Below are positions 48,569 through 61,321 of a stretch of 64,000 bases of DNA, piece after piece. Numbering within the stretch: position 1 is the first letter of the stretch; the number at the start of each line of letters is the position of its first letter. The notes beneath the pieces were generated by a model. The model did no database searches and was not told the DNA's origin. It saw only the letters and a program-made list of their open reading frames with translations. The DNA is from Przewalskia tangutica (lineage: Eukaryota > Streptophyta > Magnoliopsida > Solanales > Solanaceae): positions 55,750,924-55,814,923 of the forward strand of contig CM056730.1 in assembly GCA_029844215.1 (NCBI GenBank), in the 5' to 3' direction. The translations under genes and the position numbers were made by a program.

Positions 48569-51500
48569 GTCACGACGGCAAGGGCCGTGATAGTGTCTTA
48601 CCGGCACCCAGTAGTCATGCATCAGAGAAATCAGCGGAATATAAAGACAATACATGAAACCAATGTAATAAGACGGTGAAATAAGAAAAGCTAACCAACG
48701 ATTACGCCGGTATATATATAAATAACAATTTGAGCGATTCATCCCTTTCTACAACGCCCACGCGATACTACTGACCTCAAGAATGATACGACAACAATGG
48801 CGGGCGGGGCCCGCCATACCTGAATGTAAGTACCTACAACGGCAGGACTATACCACCGATAAGCCATCGAGAAGCGGAGCTTCCCAAAGCGTGACCACAT
48901 GAGCGAGGATCAACAACGGTGTACCTACTGCGGCATGAACGCGGCCCGGGAGGTCGAGACAATAGGTACCAAGTATGTGGCGAAGATATCGTAAATGAAA
49001 TCATAGTAGTCTATAAAGCGGGAGACATGTATGATAACCAAACTACGATTCACAATAAAGCGATCATGTCAAGTCGGGGACTCGCCTCAAGTCATTACTC
49101 GAAGTATAACAATGGGTCTCACGCCCACAACATCAATCATGCGTGGAATACCTTCCTCACCGCTTCGGCGATCCATGATATAAAAGCACCAAGGAATACA
49201 CATAAACACGGGTCCCACCGTGTCATAATAAAACCGTGCGGGGTAAGTAATGCGAAGGCATAGCCGACTACTAAAACCTACGGTACCAACAATGTTATAA
49301 AAGCGTATCACGAGGTCTTTCTGCACCGCACTACATGATCGAAGGCGGCCACTCACCCGCGGTATCAATGTGCGCGTCTATTCACGGAGCTTACCGCGAC
49401 TCGCATAGGTCACACTGACCCGCGTGAGGTATTCCTCGAATCATGGTCCTGCATCGCCGAGGTATACCAGCATCGGAGGCGGCTTAACCCCGGTATCCAC
49501 GGACTCGCGGCCGCGTAGTCTCAATAGACCGCATAGTCCTATGGACCGCATAGGGCATCCGCGTCGGGCTAAACACCGGAATGATCAATCACGGAGCATA
49601 CCGCGCTCCGCATAGTCTCACGAACCGCATGGCCGTATAGACCGCGTCGGTGGCAAGCCCTCGGTATAACAAGTCAAGGGGGTAGGTGATATAATAATAG
49701 TACAACGGACTTACCGGTTAGCAACGTAAGCACAGCAAGAATGACCCCCTTACACAACAATCACAAGATACTAACACACGTAGCATCCTAACATGTTTAC
49801 TTATCAAATCAACAAGAAAGTATTACAAGGCTATCATAAACCAACAAAATCAAGTTATTCACACAAGGTACTTTATGCTAATAAGTTCGGGTATCTATCC
49901 CCAAAGTACTTCCTATATTAACCCTTTTAAAAGATCTGTTTCTTTCACAGAAGTCACACAATACCCGTAGTATAAAATATAGTGACTATCTTTTTAAGTA
50001 AACCAAAACACTTCCCTTTGTAAGATCAAGTAACAACATTATTTTCCAAACGTTCAAGTTTGCCTAATTTCAAATGTTCACGTTTCTTATTTTAGAAAGG
50101 TTTCGTAGTTCATAGTCTTATTCATTTAAGAATATAATTCTCTTTTAAACAATCTGAGAAACATATGCCTTATATGTGAGTAGGTTATTCTTGCTCATAA
50201 TCAATCTTATTAAGCAGCCATGATCTAGGAAATGTAATATCATTTTGTCTCATCTTAGCTTCTATGCAGATGGAGGTTTCTACTGGTTTTAATAATACTT
50301 CTTTAATCAAAACATTTCCCTTTATTAACGCTGCAGTGGTTTGTCGATACTCATTCTGATTTCCGAAATCAGTAAAACATTATTCTCTTTAAAAAATCAA
50401 GTACTCATTACTCACGAATGAGGTTTCACACAAAATTCATATTAATTTAATTAAGTCAACTCTCTTATCTTTTAAGATCAAGTCTCTTAACTTCTAAAAT
50501 CAATAAATCATTCATTTTATCTCCCTTAAGCCGTTATACCTAACTTCCCATAAAGCTAGTATAACTCTTAAGTTTTTAAAACCAAGTATTACACTTCTTT
50601 CAAAAACAGTTCTTAATTCTCTTGAAATACTTCAAGATTTTTTTATTATTCGGGCTTAAGTCAAAAGACATTGCCGTACAACTACGTTCAATTAACACGC
50701 GTACGTCTACCGTACTATATATATATATATTCTTTTAAAATATCATGCTCAAGAGGATAGGAAGAATCACATACCTCGCGACGATTATCGACTATTAGCA
50801 AAACGCTCCACGGCTATAACCCGGCTAGCCTTGTCCACCTTTCAAGTAGCACATGCTACTCACAGAACATTCAACCTATAAAGGTTATACAAGTCTATCA
50901 AAGTCTAGACTACTCGGTAGATTATTCTTAAGCAGTAGGCTCTCTATTTACGGAAAATCGGGCAGCACTTCCCTATCCGTCAAACTTCATAAGTCTACTG
51001 TAATACAGTCCTATGTAATTACAGTTCAGTTCTCTTTCTTTAAATTCAGGCTTAAGTCAAAAGACATTGCCGCAAAACTATGTTCAGTTCTATATATAGT
51101 ATACTTCAACTATACATTCCTACAACATGCAATTTCCAATTACAACAGGGGGACAAGATTATTTACCTCGATAAGCCCAAAATTATCCAAGTTTAAATGT
51201 CGATCTGGCGGCGTTTAGCTCTACTACAGGCGCTCAACCCGCTCCAAACAACCCCAGAAGTTTCCAACAACTTCTACTTAAATACTTCAACCAAGCGTGA
51301 AGATTTTCCCTAGGGTTTCGGTTTGAGAAAAAGGACAAAAGGTAGTATTTAGGGCTCTACGTATAGAGATATCTTTGGAATACTACAAGGTATCTGACTA
51401 AGGTAATTTGGGTATAGTAACAATACTTTGGAGTATTTTCTACCAAGATGGGGTATTTATACGAGACAACACCACGAGGGGAGGGTGTATACCCGCCAAC

Positions 51501-52072
51501 CCCACTAGGAGGGTACTCTCGGCGAGGGGAGGGTCTCTCGGCGAGGGCCTTCCGAGGGGAAGGGGGACTCTTTGGACGAGACACTACAAGAGAGGGGGAA
51601 GGGACTTTCAAGACTTAGGAAAGTTTTTAGGATGAAGAAGTCTTCAAAGGGGAGGGGTATTTATAGGTCAAGCAATGGCCAACCAATGGCCAAGATCATG
51701 CCAAGTGCAAGGCAAGTGTAGGGTCAAGATTCATCCATGTGCACCTTATCCATCTACCACACAAATATCACAAAATATCCTACCTACTCCCACTCACCAT
51801 TTCGTCCCATTGCCGCCCCAAGGTCCACCAATTACAGGGTGCCAAGTGTCGCCCTCTCGTTGGTCCAAAATGTTTCGTCTCTCGGAAAAATCTGCAAAAA
51901 TTAAAAATGACATAGCCGTAATTTTCCCTTCGCAAGTTGTGTAAAACGTTTCGTCGAAAAACGACTCTAATCGGGGGTTGTGCACAAAATAAAATCGGCC
52001 AAGCCTACTTTAAAGCCCAAACTTTTCTACGTACGTCCTTACGTACATACTCTGGAAATACGGGGTATAACA
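48569..52072 (-). mobile_element. Solo A-type LTR inside Z
   Basis: About 3504 bases, starting GTCACGACGG (first T missing) and ending CGGGGTATAACA. The near-exact target duplication is AAAGC (48564-48568) against AAAAC (52073-52077), and the flanks rejoin in the Z noncoding region (TTTCCAAA, then CTTTGGAGTCACTACC). Module-4 repeats at 49370-49660 and TATA box at 51658-51665. Confidence 0.87.
49370..49660 (-). repeat. Module-4 repeat block in solo LTR
   Basis: Imperfect repeats around GACCGCATGG and CGCATAGTC, with variants of the GAGGTATTCC module. Confidence 0.65.
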
Positions 52073-52077
52073 AAAAC

Positions 52078-52655
52078 TTTGGAGTCACTACCTCCAAACT
52101 TGGTAATCTTACTAGCCTCGAATTCCTTCAAGGCCATTCCCGGCCTTCACGATCCGATTCTGGTCGAACATATCCACGAACTCATACGATGGTTACCTAA
52201 ACCTGGGCCTAGCACCCTCGTGACCCTACCACCCGGCGGGACCACCTCGAACTGACCCCACCCCAAACCGGGCTGCGGGTCGACCCGGAAATGGTCCTCA
52301 ACCCGACCCATAATCGCGTCAAACCCTTGTTCCCCGATCCGGAACAATCTTACCTATTCAAGTCCTGAAAGCTACCACTTTCATCTTACACAACTCATGG
52401 AATTATCCCACAATACATTTTTACGCATACCAAGTATTTGACAAAGACTAACCGTAAAATCTTTTATTCAAGACGGTCTTACATCTAAGGTCTCAACGTG
52501 TAATATCCTAAGGTTCATACCTTCCCTGTCCCCATACTTATCCTAACCATGTCTCTAAACCACAATATACACAACGCTATTCGTACATAGTACTCAACAT
52601 ATAATCATCGTATCACGCATGCTAATCTCTAGAGGGTTAAGGATATACCTAAAAA
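52078..52655 (-). other. Conserved spacer in place of pol (Z copy, best preserved)
   Basis: This is the best-preserved copy of the spacer. It runs from CTACCTCCAAACTTGGTAATC through a GC-rich core (CCCGGCGGGACCACC) to GAGGGTTAAGGATATACCT just after the gag stop. No protein family is recognised in six frames. It contains no RT, RNase H or protease motif. Confidence 0.62.
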
Positions 52656-52677
52656 AAATAGGCGGTTCAAAGGACCG

Positions 52678-53980
52678 CTAAAACTGGGAACTTCCACCGC
52701 GACCTCTGCCGTGACCTGCCGGTGTATGAACATCCTGCCTAGCTATGGAAGGTGAAGAACCATGGCCCGATCTCGTAGTCTGTGCTATCCCACCAGTGCT
52801 ACCTCTGGTCGGACAGTCCCTCGCCAAATGGCCCTGTTGGCCGCAAGCATAACAATCTCCTAAATTAGTACGACACTCTCCCTTATGAATTTTTCCACAA
52901 CGGCCACATTGAGACAAGGGTGGCCTCATCCGGCGAGCACTCCCTCACGAAAATCTGAAACACAGGAGCCTTGACTGCTCCCGAATATCCCGAATATCAC
53001 GAAGAGGCGGAGGACCGCTCTGTCTTGGCGGAGGTACATAACTAGTCTTCTTTGGCGGTCCGCCTCGAAAGTCGCCAAAAGACCTGCTGTCACGGCCTCT
53101 TACGGTGATCCCGGTCATTCCGCCGACCTCTCCGCTCCTCACACCCAAGTGCATAAGACTGCATGCGGACAATGTCCATGCCCGGCTGAAGAGCTACACC
53201 CGAACAAGCCTCTGCCATGTAGTCATCGAGCCCGGTGACGTAGCGGTGCACTCTGTCCCCCATGTTGGCTACTAACGCGGGGACGTACCGAACTAGTGAG
53301 TCAAACTCCACATTGTACTCCCGAACCGTACGCCCGTCCTGCCTCAATATCAAAAATCTGTCGGCTCGTGCCCTCCTCATCTGCGGAGGCAAGAAGTGGC
53401 TGAGAAATGCCTCCGAGAACTCGTCCCAAATAGTTGGAGGCGCATGCTCCCCCCGGGACAGCTCCCATGAATCAAACCAGTCGACTGAGGTATCACGCAG
53501 CCGATGTGAACCTAAGACCACCGACTCGGTCTCCGAAGCCTTGATCACTCTCATGATCCGCTGTAACTGTCGGATGAACTCCTGCGGATCATCCTCAGGC
53601 CTCGATCCATAAAACACTGGCGGGCTGCAACTCAAAAAGTCCCGCAGTCTCAAACTATCCGCTCTCGGGTGAACTACGGGTACTACGTCTGGAATCGCGA
53701 TCCGGCTTATCGCGTGCCTTGCCACTATTCGGCCAATAAGCGGGCCATCTCTTTGTACCCGACTCCTCGCTCCGGTGCGGGGTGGAGGCTCAGTCTTGTG
53801 GTCTCGGCAGCCCCGCTGCGGCTCTAAACTTCTTTGAAATTTGGCGGCGTCAAAACTCGCCGTCTGAAGCACTATCTCATGTAAAGACCGGGCCTGCGCC
53901 CTCGTACTCCTCTGTATCCTACTAGCAGCTTCCTCGGCTGCCTTGACCATCTGGGCCCGGGTTGCCTTGTGCGGAGGCAT
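52678..53980 (-). pseudogene. gag: gag of Z, nearly intact
   Basis: Retrotransposon capsid precursor, about 430 codons, the best-preserved coding region of family A. It starts at 53978-53980 (Met-Pro-Pro-His-Lys) and is open for 296 codons to 53090. The N-terminal third is polar and helical. The capsid (Retrotrans_gag) part has FYGSRPEDDPQEFIRQLQ, VDWFDSWE, DEFSEAFLSHFLP and RTVREYNVEF. One frameshift near 53095 moves the gene to a second frame (53172-52945). A single TGA at 52945-52947 interrupts that frame, and it then continues to 52678 with an upstream CGRC...GEC pair and an intact CCHC knuckle, CYACGQQGHLARDC, followed by a glycine/arginine-rich tail. The frameshift and TGA make a functional product unlikely. 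It lies directly after the primer site and 5' LTR. Confidence 0.9.
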
Positions 53981-54169
53981 AACTGGTAAAAACGAAATGC
54001 GGAAGAGGTGTCCAACTTATAACACAGCTCTAAGGCACGATCTCAGAATGAGAAGAATGAAACCAATCCTAAATGTCCTATAGCCTCCTGATTATAGATG
54101 TGGTGCACAACACATCGATAATCAAGACCCTACTAGACACGATCTGTAGACATTTTTCGAGGATTAACT

Positions 54170-54181
54170 GCTCTGATACCA
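54170..54181 (-). other. Primer binding site of Z (intact)
   Basis: The reverse complement is exactly TGGTATCAGAGC, the initiator-Met-tRNA site. It lies four bases from the LTR. Confidence 0.9.
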
Positions 54182-54185
54182 CTTT

Positions 54186-57100
54186 TGTCACGACCGATCC
54201 GGGCGTGGTCGTGCCTACCGGGCACCTAGTGATACAACATCGAGAAAATCAGTGGAAATAAAAACTTAAACATGAAACAAGAGATATGATAATAAACAGT
54301 CAACCAAACGGTTACGCTTCAGTATATATAAAACTAAAACTTGAGCGATTACGTCCTTACAAACCCCGCCCATGATTACTACGGACCTCTAAGAATTTTT
54401 ATACAACATGGCGGGACGGGGCGGCCATACCCGAATGTACAAGTACATACGGTGGCGAGGACTATACGAAAGATAAGCCTCGGAGAAGCGGAGCTTCCCA
54501 AGCTGACTGCGATCCTATGAGCGAGGATCAACAATCGGTGTACCTCTACTGCGGCGTGAGCGGCCGAAGAGTCGATCTGCAAGTACAGTATGTGGCCCGA
54601 AAATACTGTAAATGAAATCATAGTAGTCTATATAAAGCAGGAGACATGTATGATAACCAAACTACAGTCCACAATAAATAAGCAGTCATGTCAAGTCAGG
54701 GACTCATGCCCTCAAAGTCATCACTCAAATATAACTATGGGTCTCACGCCCACAACATCAATCATGCCCGTGGAATACCTTCACCGCCGGCGATCATGAT
54801 ATACTAGCACCAAGGAGTACATGAACACGGGTCCCACTGTGTCATAAAACCGTCACGGCAAGTCGAAGGCTAAATATCGGATACCAAAGCCGTCATCAAT
54901 CGGCCAGGAAATGAAGCCAACTACCAGATACCAAAGCCGTACTAACAATACTATACAACCAAACCACGAAGCTGACACGGGGCAAGTACGAAAGCCAACT
55001 AACAGATTCCAAAGTCGTGTCACGTAGCTGACCGGGGCAAGTACGAGGGCTAACTACCAGATACCAAGGCCGTATCACGAGACTTCTCCACTAAACTGAA
55101 CGGGGCAAGTACGAAGGCTAACTACCAGATACCAAAGCCGAATCAGCCACGACTTCGGGGCAAGTACGAGAGCCAACTACCAGATACCAAAGCCGAATCA
55201 GTATAACCTCATGGAGAGCTAGTCCATGGAATAACACTATCAACAGAAGCGTACCCGTGGAATCCTCCGTCACTGCCGGTGCGTCCAAGTAAGATCATAA
55301 CAAATCCGCCGACCCTCCATTGAGAGACGCGGTGGTATAGAAATACAATACTAGCACAACAAGGCTATCACACGCAAACATAGGCAAGTTACACACAACT
55401 CAAGGTACTTTCATTTTATGCCAAAGTCCAGGTTTTAACCCCAAGTACTACGTACATTAAATTCTTTTTAAAGGATCCATTTCTTTTACAAAGGTCACCC
55501 GATACCCGAAGTATTAAAATAGAAGGACTAACATTTTTAAGTAAACCAACACACTTCCATACTTTCCTTTTTAAACCAAATTAAGACAATACCATGCCTT
55601 CTTTTTAGACCAAAACACTTCTCCTTTTAAAGTCAAGTTACAACATTCTTTTCCAAAGTTCAAGTTTGCCTAATTTCAAATATTCACGTCTCTTATTTTC
55701 GAAAGGTTTCGTAGTTCATAGTCTTAATCACTTAATAACATAATTCTCTTTTAAAACAATTTGAGTAACTTATGCCTTAATTGTGAGTAGGTTAATCTTG
55801 TTTATAACAATCTTATTAAAGCAGCCATGATCTAGGAAATGTAATACAATCTTGTCTTATCTTAGCTTCTATGCAGATGGAGGTTTCTACTGGTTTTAAT
55901 ATGATTACTTAATTGTCAATACATTTTCCTTTATTAACGCTGCAGTGGTTCGTTCGATACTTATTCTCATTTCCGAAATCAATAAAACATTATTCTTTTA
56001 AAGACCAAATACTCATTACTCACGAATGAGGTTTCACACTTTAAAATTCATATCAATTCAATTAAGTCAAGTCTCTTATCTTTTAAGATCAATAAACCAT
56101 TCTTTTTATCTCTCTTAAGACATTATACCTAACTTCCCATAAAGCTAGTATAACTCTTAAGCTTTCAAAACCAAGTATTACTCTTCTTTCAAAAATGATT
56201 CTTAATTCTTTTGAAATACTTCAAGATTTTTTATTATTTAAAACTCAAGTCAAAAGACATCGAAGTAAAACCACGTTCAGTTAACACACGTACGTCTACC
56301 GTACTATATATATTCTTTTAAAATATCATGCTCAAGAGGATAGGAAGAATCACATACCTCGCGACGATTACCGACAATTAGCAAATAGCTCCAAAGTACT
56401 GTAATCCTGCTAGCCTTTTCCACCCTTCGAGTAGAATACGCTACTTGCAGTACTTCAACCTATAATGGTCATATAAGTCTATCAACATCTAGACTACTCT
56501 GTAGAATGATTCTAGATACAAGATTCCTTATTCTATGGAAAATTGGCGTGACTTCCCTGCGACAAACTACACAAGTCTCAGTAAATACTGATCTATATAA
56601 ATCTGATTCAGTTCTCTTCTTTTATACCATCCTTATATACGTCTTATACTCAATTCTATACTACTACAGTATGTAATTTCCAATTACAATAGAAGGGTAA
56701 GAGTATTTACCTCGATAAGCCCACAATTATCCAAGTTAAAAAGTCGATCCTGAGCAAGGTTTAGCTCTTATTATGTACGCTCCAATACGCTTCAAGAAAC
56801 CCTTAGAAGTTCTACACAACTTCTACTTAATACTTCAACCTACTATGAAGATTTTTCCCCAGGGTTTCGTTTAGTGACTAAAGGAAGTATAGTAGTATTT
56901 TCCGGGCTTTTAGTATAGAGGTAACTTTGGGAATTCTACAAGGTATTTGGGCCAAGGTATTTTGGCATAGTAACAACACTTGGAGAATACTTTTCTACCA
57001 AGGGGGGGGGGGGTATTTCACGAGGTCAACTCAAAGAAAGGGGTTTAGTGAGGGCCTCTCAAAGGGGAGGACTTTGGATGAAAACTACACTAAGGGGGGA

Positions 57101-57590
57101 GAGGGATTTTTGCCTTGGAATTTATCAAGTGAGGATGAAGAATAAGTCTTGCATTTGAGGGGTATTTATAGGGAAACCAATGGCCAAGATTAAGGCAAGT
57201 GGAGGGCAAGTGGAGGGTGGAGATTTGGACAAGTGTGTGTGGGTCCCACCTTATCTATCTACCACACAAATATCACAAAAATATCCTACCTAACCTTGAC
57301 CAAAGCTTTAGGCCAAAAAAAAACATGTCATCTTTCGTCCACCATCCCGCCCACTTGAGGGTGACAAGTGTCGCCCTCTCGTTGGTCCAAATATTTTATC
57401 TCTCGGAAAAATCCGCAAAAATAATAAATGTTGCAACCGCAATTTTCCCTTCGCAAGGTCCGGAAAACGTTTCGTCGGAAAACAATTCTTTTCGCTAGTT
57501 GTGAACAAATTTCGTCCCTTTTCCTACTTAAGGCTTAAACTTTTGTACGTACGCCCTCACGTACATACTCTGGAAATACGGGGTATAACA
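54186..57590 (-). mobile_element. 5' LTR of Z
   Basis: 3405 bases from TGTCACGACC to GGGGTATAACA, uninterrupted. It carries module-2 repeats at 54854-55202, a TATA box at 57163-57170 and an 11-G run near 57002. It is flanked on the right by the last 52 bases of the autonomous element's 5' LTR. Confidence 0.93.
54854..55202 (-). repeat. Module-2 minisatellite, Z 5' LTR
   Basis: Six copies with the GGGGCAAGTACGAAAGCC core, matching 42401-42750. Confidence 0.9.
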
Positions 57591-57642
57591 AAGGGGTACC
57601 CAGGTAGGGCACCAGTCGCGGTCCCGGGGTCGGGTCGTGACA
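57591..57642 (+). mobile_element. 5' LTR of the autonomous B element, last 52 bases
   Basis: AAGGGGTACCCAGGTAGGGC through GTCGTGACA, matching the end of the solo B LTR (46247-46298). It directly follows the end of Z and precedes the primer site, so it is the continuation of 1071-3300. Confidence 0.9.
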
Positions 57643-57646
57643 AAAG

Positions 57647-57658
57647 TGGTATCAGAGC
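57647..57658 (+). other. Primer binding site of the autonomous element
   Basis: Exact TGGTATCAGAGC, four bases after the LTR end, complementary to the 3' end of plant initiator Met-tRNA. Confidence 0.93.
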
Positions 57659-57848
57659 AGTTAGTCCTCGGAAAGTGTCTACAGACCGTGTCTAGTAGAG
57701 TCTTGATTATCGTTGTGTTGTGAACCACATCTATAATCAGGACGCTGCAGGACATTTAGGATTGGTTACATTCTTCTCTCTCTGAGATCGTGCAGTAGAG
57801 CTGTCTTATTAGGTTGAATCCTCTCTGACCTATTCTTATGTATCAGTT

Positions 57849-59177
57849 ATGCCTCGCGGAGGCGACGAGGCGAAGGAAAGCGGCGGCGGGAGTCGCTAGT
57901 AGTTCCTGAGAGGTTACTAGGACTCGGGCCCAGACTATGCTTGAGGATGTGGGTCGGTCGGCGAGTTCAGCCACGCCGGCATTATTAGATACCTGAGCCT
58001 CCAGTTCCGCAGCCAGGGATAAAGTATAGAGATTATGGAGAGCAGATCAGGTTATTGACTAACATAGTGGCAAGGCAGCGAGGCGAGTAGCTAACCTAGG
58101 CCAGCGGTTTGAGGATTCGGGATTTTCTGGGTTGTAATCCACCCGAGTTCTATGGTTCGAGATCTGAGGAGGATCCTCAGGAGTTCATTCAGCAGGTACA
58201 GCGGACTATACAGGTGCTTAGGGCCTCGGAGACAGAGTCAGTTGTGTTAGCTTCTTACCGATTACGTGATATTGCGTTGAACTGGTTTGAGTCATGGGAG
58301 CTATCTAGAGGGGTGAGTGCTCTTCCAGCTGTTTGGGATGAGTTCACAGAGGCCTTCGCGATCACTTTTGCCTCACGAGATGAGAGAGCCAGCGTGGATA
58401 GATTCTTGACATTGAGACAGAATGAGAGGACTATCGAGTACAACACGAGTTTGACTCGTCGGCGGATATCACGATCACTATTGTGGCTGACATGGCGGAC
58501 AGAGTTCACCGCTATGTGATGGGGCTAGACCGTTATATGATTACTGCATGTCTGGGAGTAGCCCTTCAGCCAGGTATGGATATTGCTAGGATGCAGGCTT
58601 ATGCACGAGGATCGATAGCGAGAGAGAGAGACGGCGGACCAGTCCGGCCAAGAGGGCGGCAGCGAGATTTTAGGGAAATTTTCGAGGAGGGCGGCCTGGC
58701 GATCTAGGTCCACATTTCAGCCAGCACAGAGTGCTCCTTCTCGGTTTTCTGGCAGGAGGTTTGATCAGCCGGGTTATTCAGGAGCAGGTCAGGGCTCCAG
58801 GACTTCGGGGTTTCAGGGAGGCAGAGATCGTAACCGATCGAGACCGCCCCTATCTCGGTGTGTTCGATGCGGTAGATCTCACCCGGGCGAGTGTCGTACT
58901 GCTTCGGGAGCTTGTTTCTCTTATGGCCAGCAGGGCCATATGAAGAGGTATTGTCCGACCAGAGGCAGCGTGGGTGGTATGGTTCAGCCTGAGTCGATTG
59001 TTGGGTCTTCTTACGTGGTTATGCGCCGGGCGTGGTGTTCACGCAGACAGGCGGCGCGGCGGAGGTCGTGGTGGAGTCCTAGTTCTAGCGGTCCACAGAA
59101 CGCATATATTCCTAACCGTGGCGAGGATCGTGAGCTTCCGGATGTAAATCCGCAGTACATTATTGATTTCATGATGT
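57849..59177 (+). pseudogene. gag: gag of the autonomous B element (frameshifted)
   Basis: Capsid precursor. The start at 57849-57851 is in the same ATGCCTCGC context as the other gags. The capsid part (58109-58460) has FYGSRSEEDPQEFIQQVQ and LNWFESWELSRG, then changes frame near 58440. The next part (58483-58707) reads DRVHRYVMGLDRYM and GMDIARMQAYARG, then changes frame again. The knuckle region near 58853-58960 has the CVRCGR...GEC pair and CFSYGQQGHMKRYC, where the second cysteine of CCHC is tyrosine (TGT to TAT). At least three frameshifts are present. Apart from these breaks, length and order match the Z gag. Confidence 0.87.
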
Positions 59178-60473
59178 GACGTTTATGCTTTGATAGATCC
59201 AGGTTCTACCTTGTCATATGTGTCCCCTCTTATTGCTGGTAGAATAGAGATATAGCCGGTGTCGATAGAGCCTTTTGAGGTAGCTACGCCAGTGGGTGAT
59301 TCGGTGTTGGCTGAGCGGGTGTACAAAGATTGCCCGGTGTTTATATACAGTCGTCAGACCCTAGCGGACTTGATAGAGTTGGAGATGACAGATTTTGACG
59401 TCATTATGGGTATGGACTGGTTAGCTTCTTGTTATGCCAACGTTGAATGTAGAGACAGGTTGGTTCGATTCCAGTTTCCCAGTAAGCCGGTTATTGAGTG
59501 GAAGGGCAATACAGCGTCGCCGAGGGGTAGGTTTATTTCTTACCTCAAGGCTAGGAAGATGGTGCAGAAAGGATACATCTATCATTTGGTTCGGGTATTC
59601 GATACAGAGGCTGAGGTTCCAGTTCTTCAGTCAGATCTGGTGGTTAGAGAGTTTCCGGATGTATTCCCAGATAACCTCCCAGGTATCCCTCCAGAAAAGG
59701 AGATTGAGTTTTGTATTGATATTTTGCCAGACACTCGGCCTATATCTATTCCTCTGTACCAGATGGCACCTGCTGAGTTGAGGGAGTTGAAGGACCAGCT
59801 GAAAGATTTGCTGGAAAAAAACTTTATTAGGCCTAGTATTTCTCCCTGGGGAGCACCGGTTTTTTTTGTAAAGAAGAAGGATGGGACGCTGCGTATATGT
59901 GTTGACTACAGGCAGCTGAATAAGGTAATCATCAAGAATAGATACCCCCTCCCCAGGATTGATGATTTGTTTGACCAGTTGCAGGGTGCGAGGTGTTTCT
60001 CCAAGATAGACCTGCGGTCCGGTTATCATCAGGTGCGAGTTAGGGAGGCAGATATCCCGAACACTGCATTCAGGACCCGATATGGGCACTATGAGTTCAG
60101 GGTGATGTCTTTCGGTTTGACTAACGCTCCAGCGGTATTTATGGATTTGATGAACCGGGTGTTCAAGCCATTTTTGGATACGTTTGTTATAGTATTCATT
60201 GATGACATCCTGGTTTATTCTCGCACAGAGCAGGAGCATGCAGATCACTTGAGGACGGTACATGGGGTCCTCCAGAGCTGGTCGTTGTACGCCAAGTTCT
60301 CCAAGTGTGAGTTTTGGTTGGCCTCAGTGGCATTCTTGGGGCACATTATCGGGGCTGACGGTGTGCAGGTTGATACGGCGAAGATTGAGGCGGTCAAGAC
60401 TTGGCCGAGACCTACTACTCCGACGGAGGTACGCAGCTTCTTGGGCTGGCAGGTTATTATCGTAGATTTATAG
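59178..60473 (+). pseudogene. pol: pol: aspartic protease and reverse transcriptase
   Basis: One frame from 59178 with a single TAG stop at 59253-59255, then open to 60473. Protease: the catalytic aspartate is at 59196-59198 in ALIDPGST, and GMDWL (59408-59422) marks the fold's later conserved segment. RT: KDLLEKNFIRPS, then WGAPVFFVKKKDG, RICVDYRQLN, YPLPRIDDL, FSKIDLRSGYHQ, FRVMSFGLTNAP, the catalytic FIDD (60195-60206) and the thumb GHIIGADGV. It makes retrotransposon DNA from its RNA inside the capsid particle. The frame is lost near 60445 by a missing base in the stretch that should read through to RNase H. The TAG and the frameshift would block a full polyprotein. Confidence 0.94.
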
Positions 60474-61321
60474 AGCAGTTTGCTTCGATATCAGCACCAT
60501 TGACTAGGCTGACTCAGAAAGCGGCTAAGTTCCAGTGGACAGAAGCTTGTGAGAAGGGCTTCAAGTTACTGAAGGAAAAATTGACGACGGCTCCAGTTCT
60601 TACTCTTCCCGAGGGGTTAGAGGGCTATGTGATTTATTGTGATGCCTCGGGTATCGGGATAGGGTGCGTATTGATGCAGCACGACAAGACTATAGCCTAT
60701 GCTTCCCGGCAGCTACGGAAGCATGAGAGGAATTACCCTACTCACGAGTTAGAGTTGGCCGCAGTTATTCATGCCTTGAAGATTTGGAGACATTATTTAT
60801 ACGGGGTTCATGTGGATATTTATACAGACCACAAGAGCCTCCAGTACATCTTCAGGCAGAGGGAGCTGAATTTGCGGAAGAGACGGTGGTTAGAGTTGCT
60901 GAAGGATTATGATGTTGATATCCTATACCATCTGGGAAAAGCCAACGTGGTTGCAGATGCTTTGAGTCGTAGATCGATGGGGAGTCTGTCAGAGGTACAT
61001 CTAGATAGACAGGACATGGTCCGTCAGATCCATCAGCTAGCGAGCCTTGGGGTTTGGTTGGTCGATACCGATGATAGTGGGGTACGGGTTCGTGAGGTTG
61101 TCGAGTCTTTCATCGTTGAGGAGGTGAAGAGGCGACAATATGAGGATCCAGTTATGATACGGTATCGAGATACGACTCTTCGAGAGGAGGGAAGTTTATT
61201 TGAGGTAGCGCCTAATGGGGTGCTAAGATTCGAGGCGGTGTGTGTTCCGATGTTGCAAGACCGTCGTGAATCTCGGGGAGGCACACAGTGCTCGTTACTC
61301 TATTCATCTGGGGTCGACTAA
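60401..61321 (+). pseudogene. pol: pol: RNase H and linker
   Basis: Continues pol in another frame from about 60445. The connection segment AGYYRRFIEQF is followed by RNase H with catalytic aspartate in YCDASG (60641-60643), glutamate in THELELAAV (60746-60748) and aspartate in YTDHKSL (60827-60829), then the distal HLGKANVVADALSRR. RNase H removes the RNA strand after cDNA synthesis. The linker toward integrase is intact up to about 61250, where the frame shifts inside the segment that should precede the zinc-binding HHCC domain. Confidence 0.92.

Noticed and set aside
53262..53612. A 116-codon plus-strand open frame
   Set aside because: Antisense to the well-supported gag of Z.
59631..60263. 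A 210-codon open frame on the minus strand
   Set aside because: It lies entirely antisense to the protease/reverse transcriptase coding region and resembles no protein; it is a shadow of a conserved coding strand.
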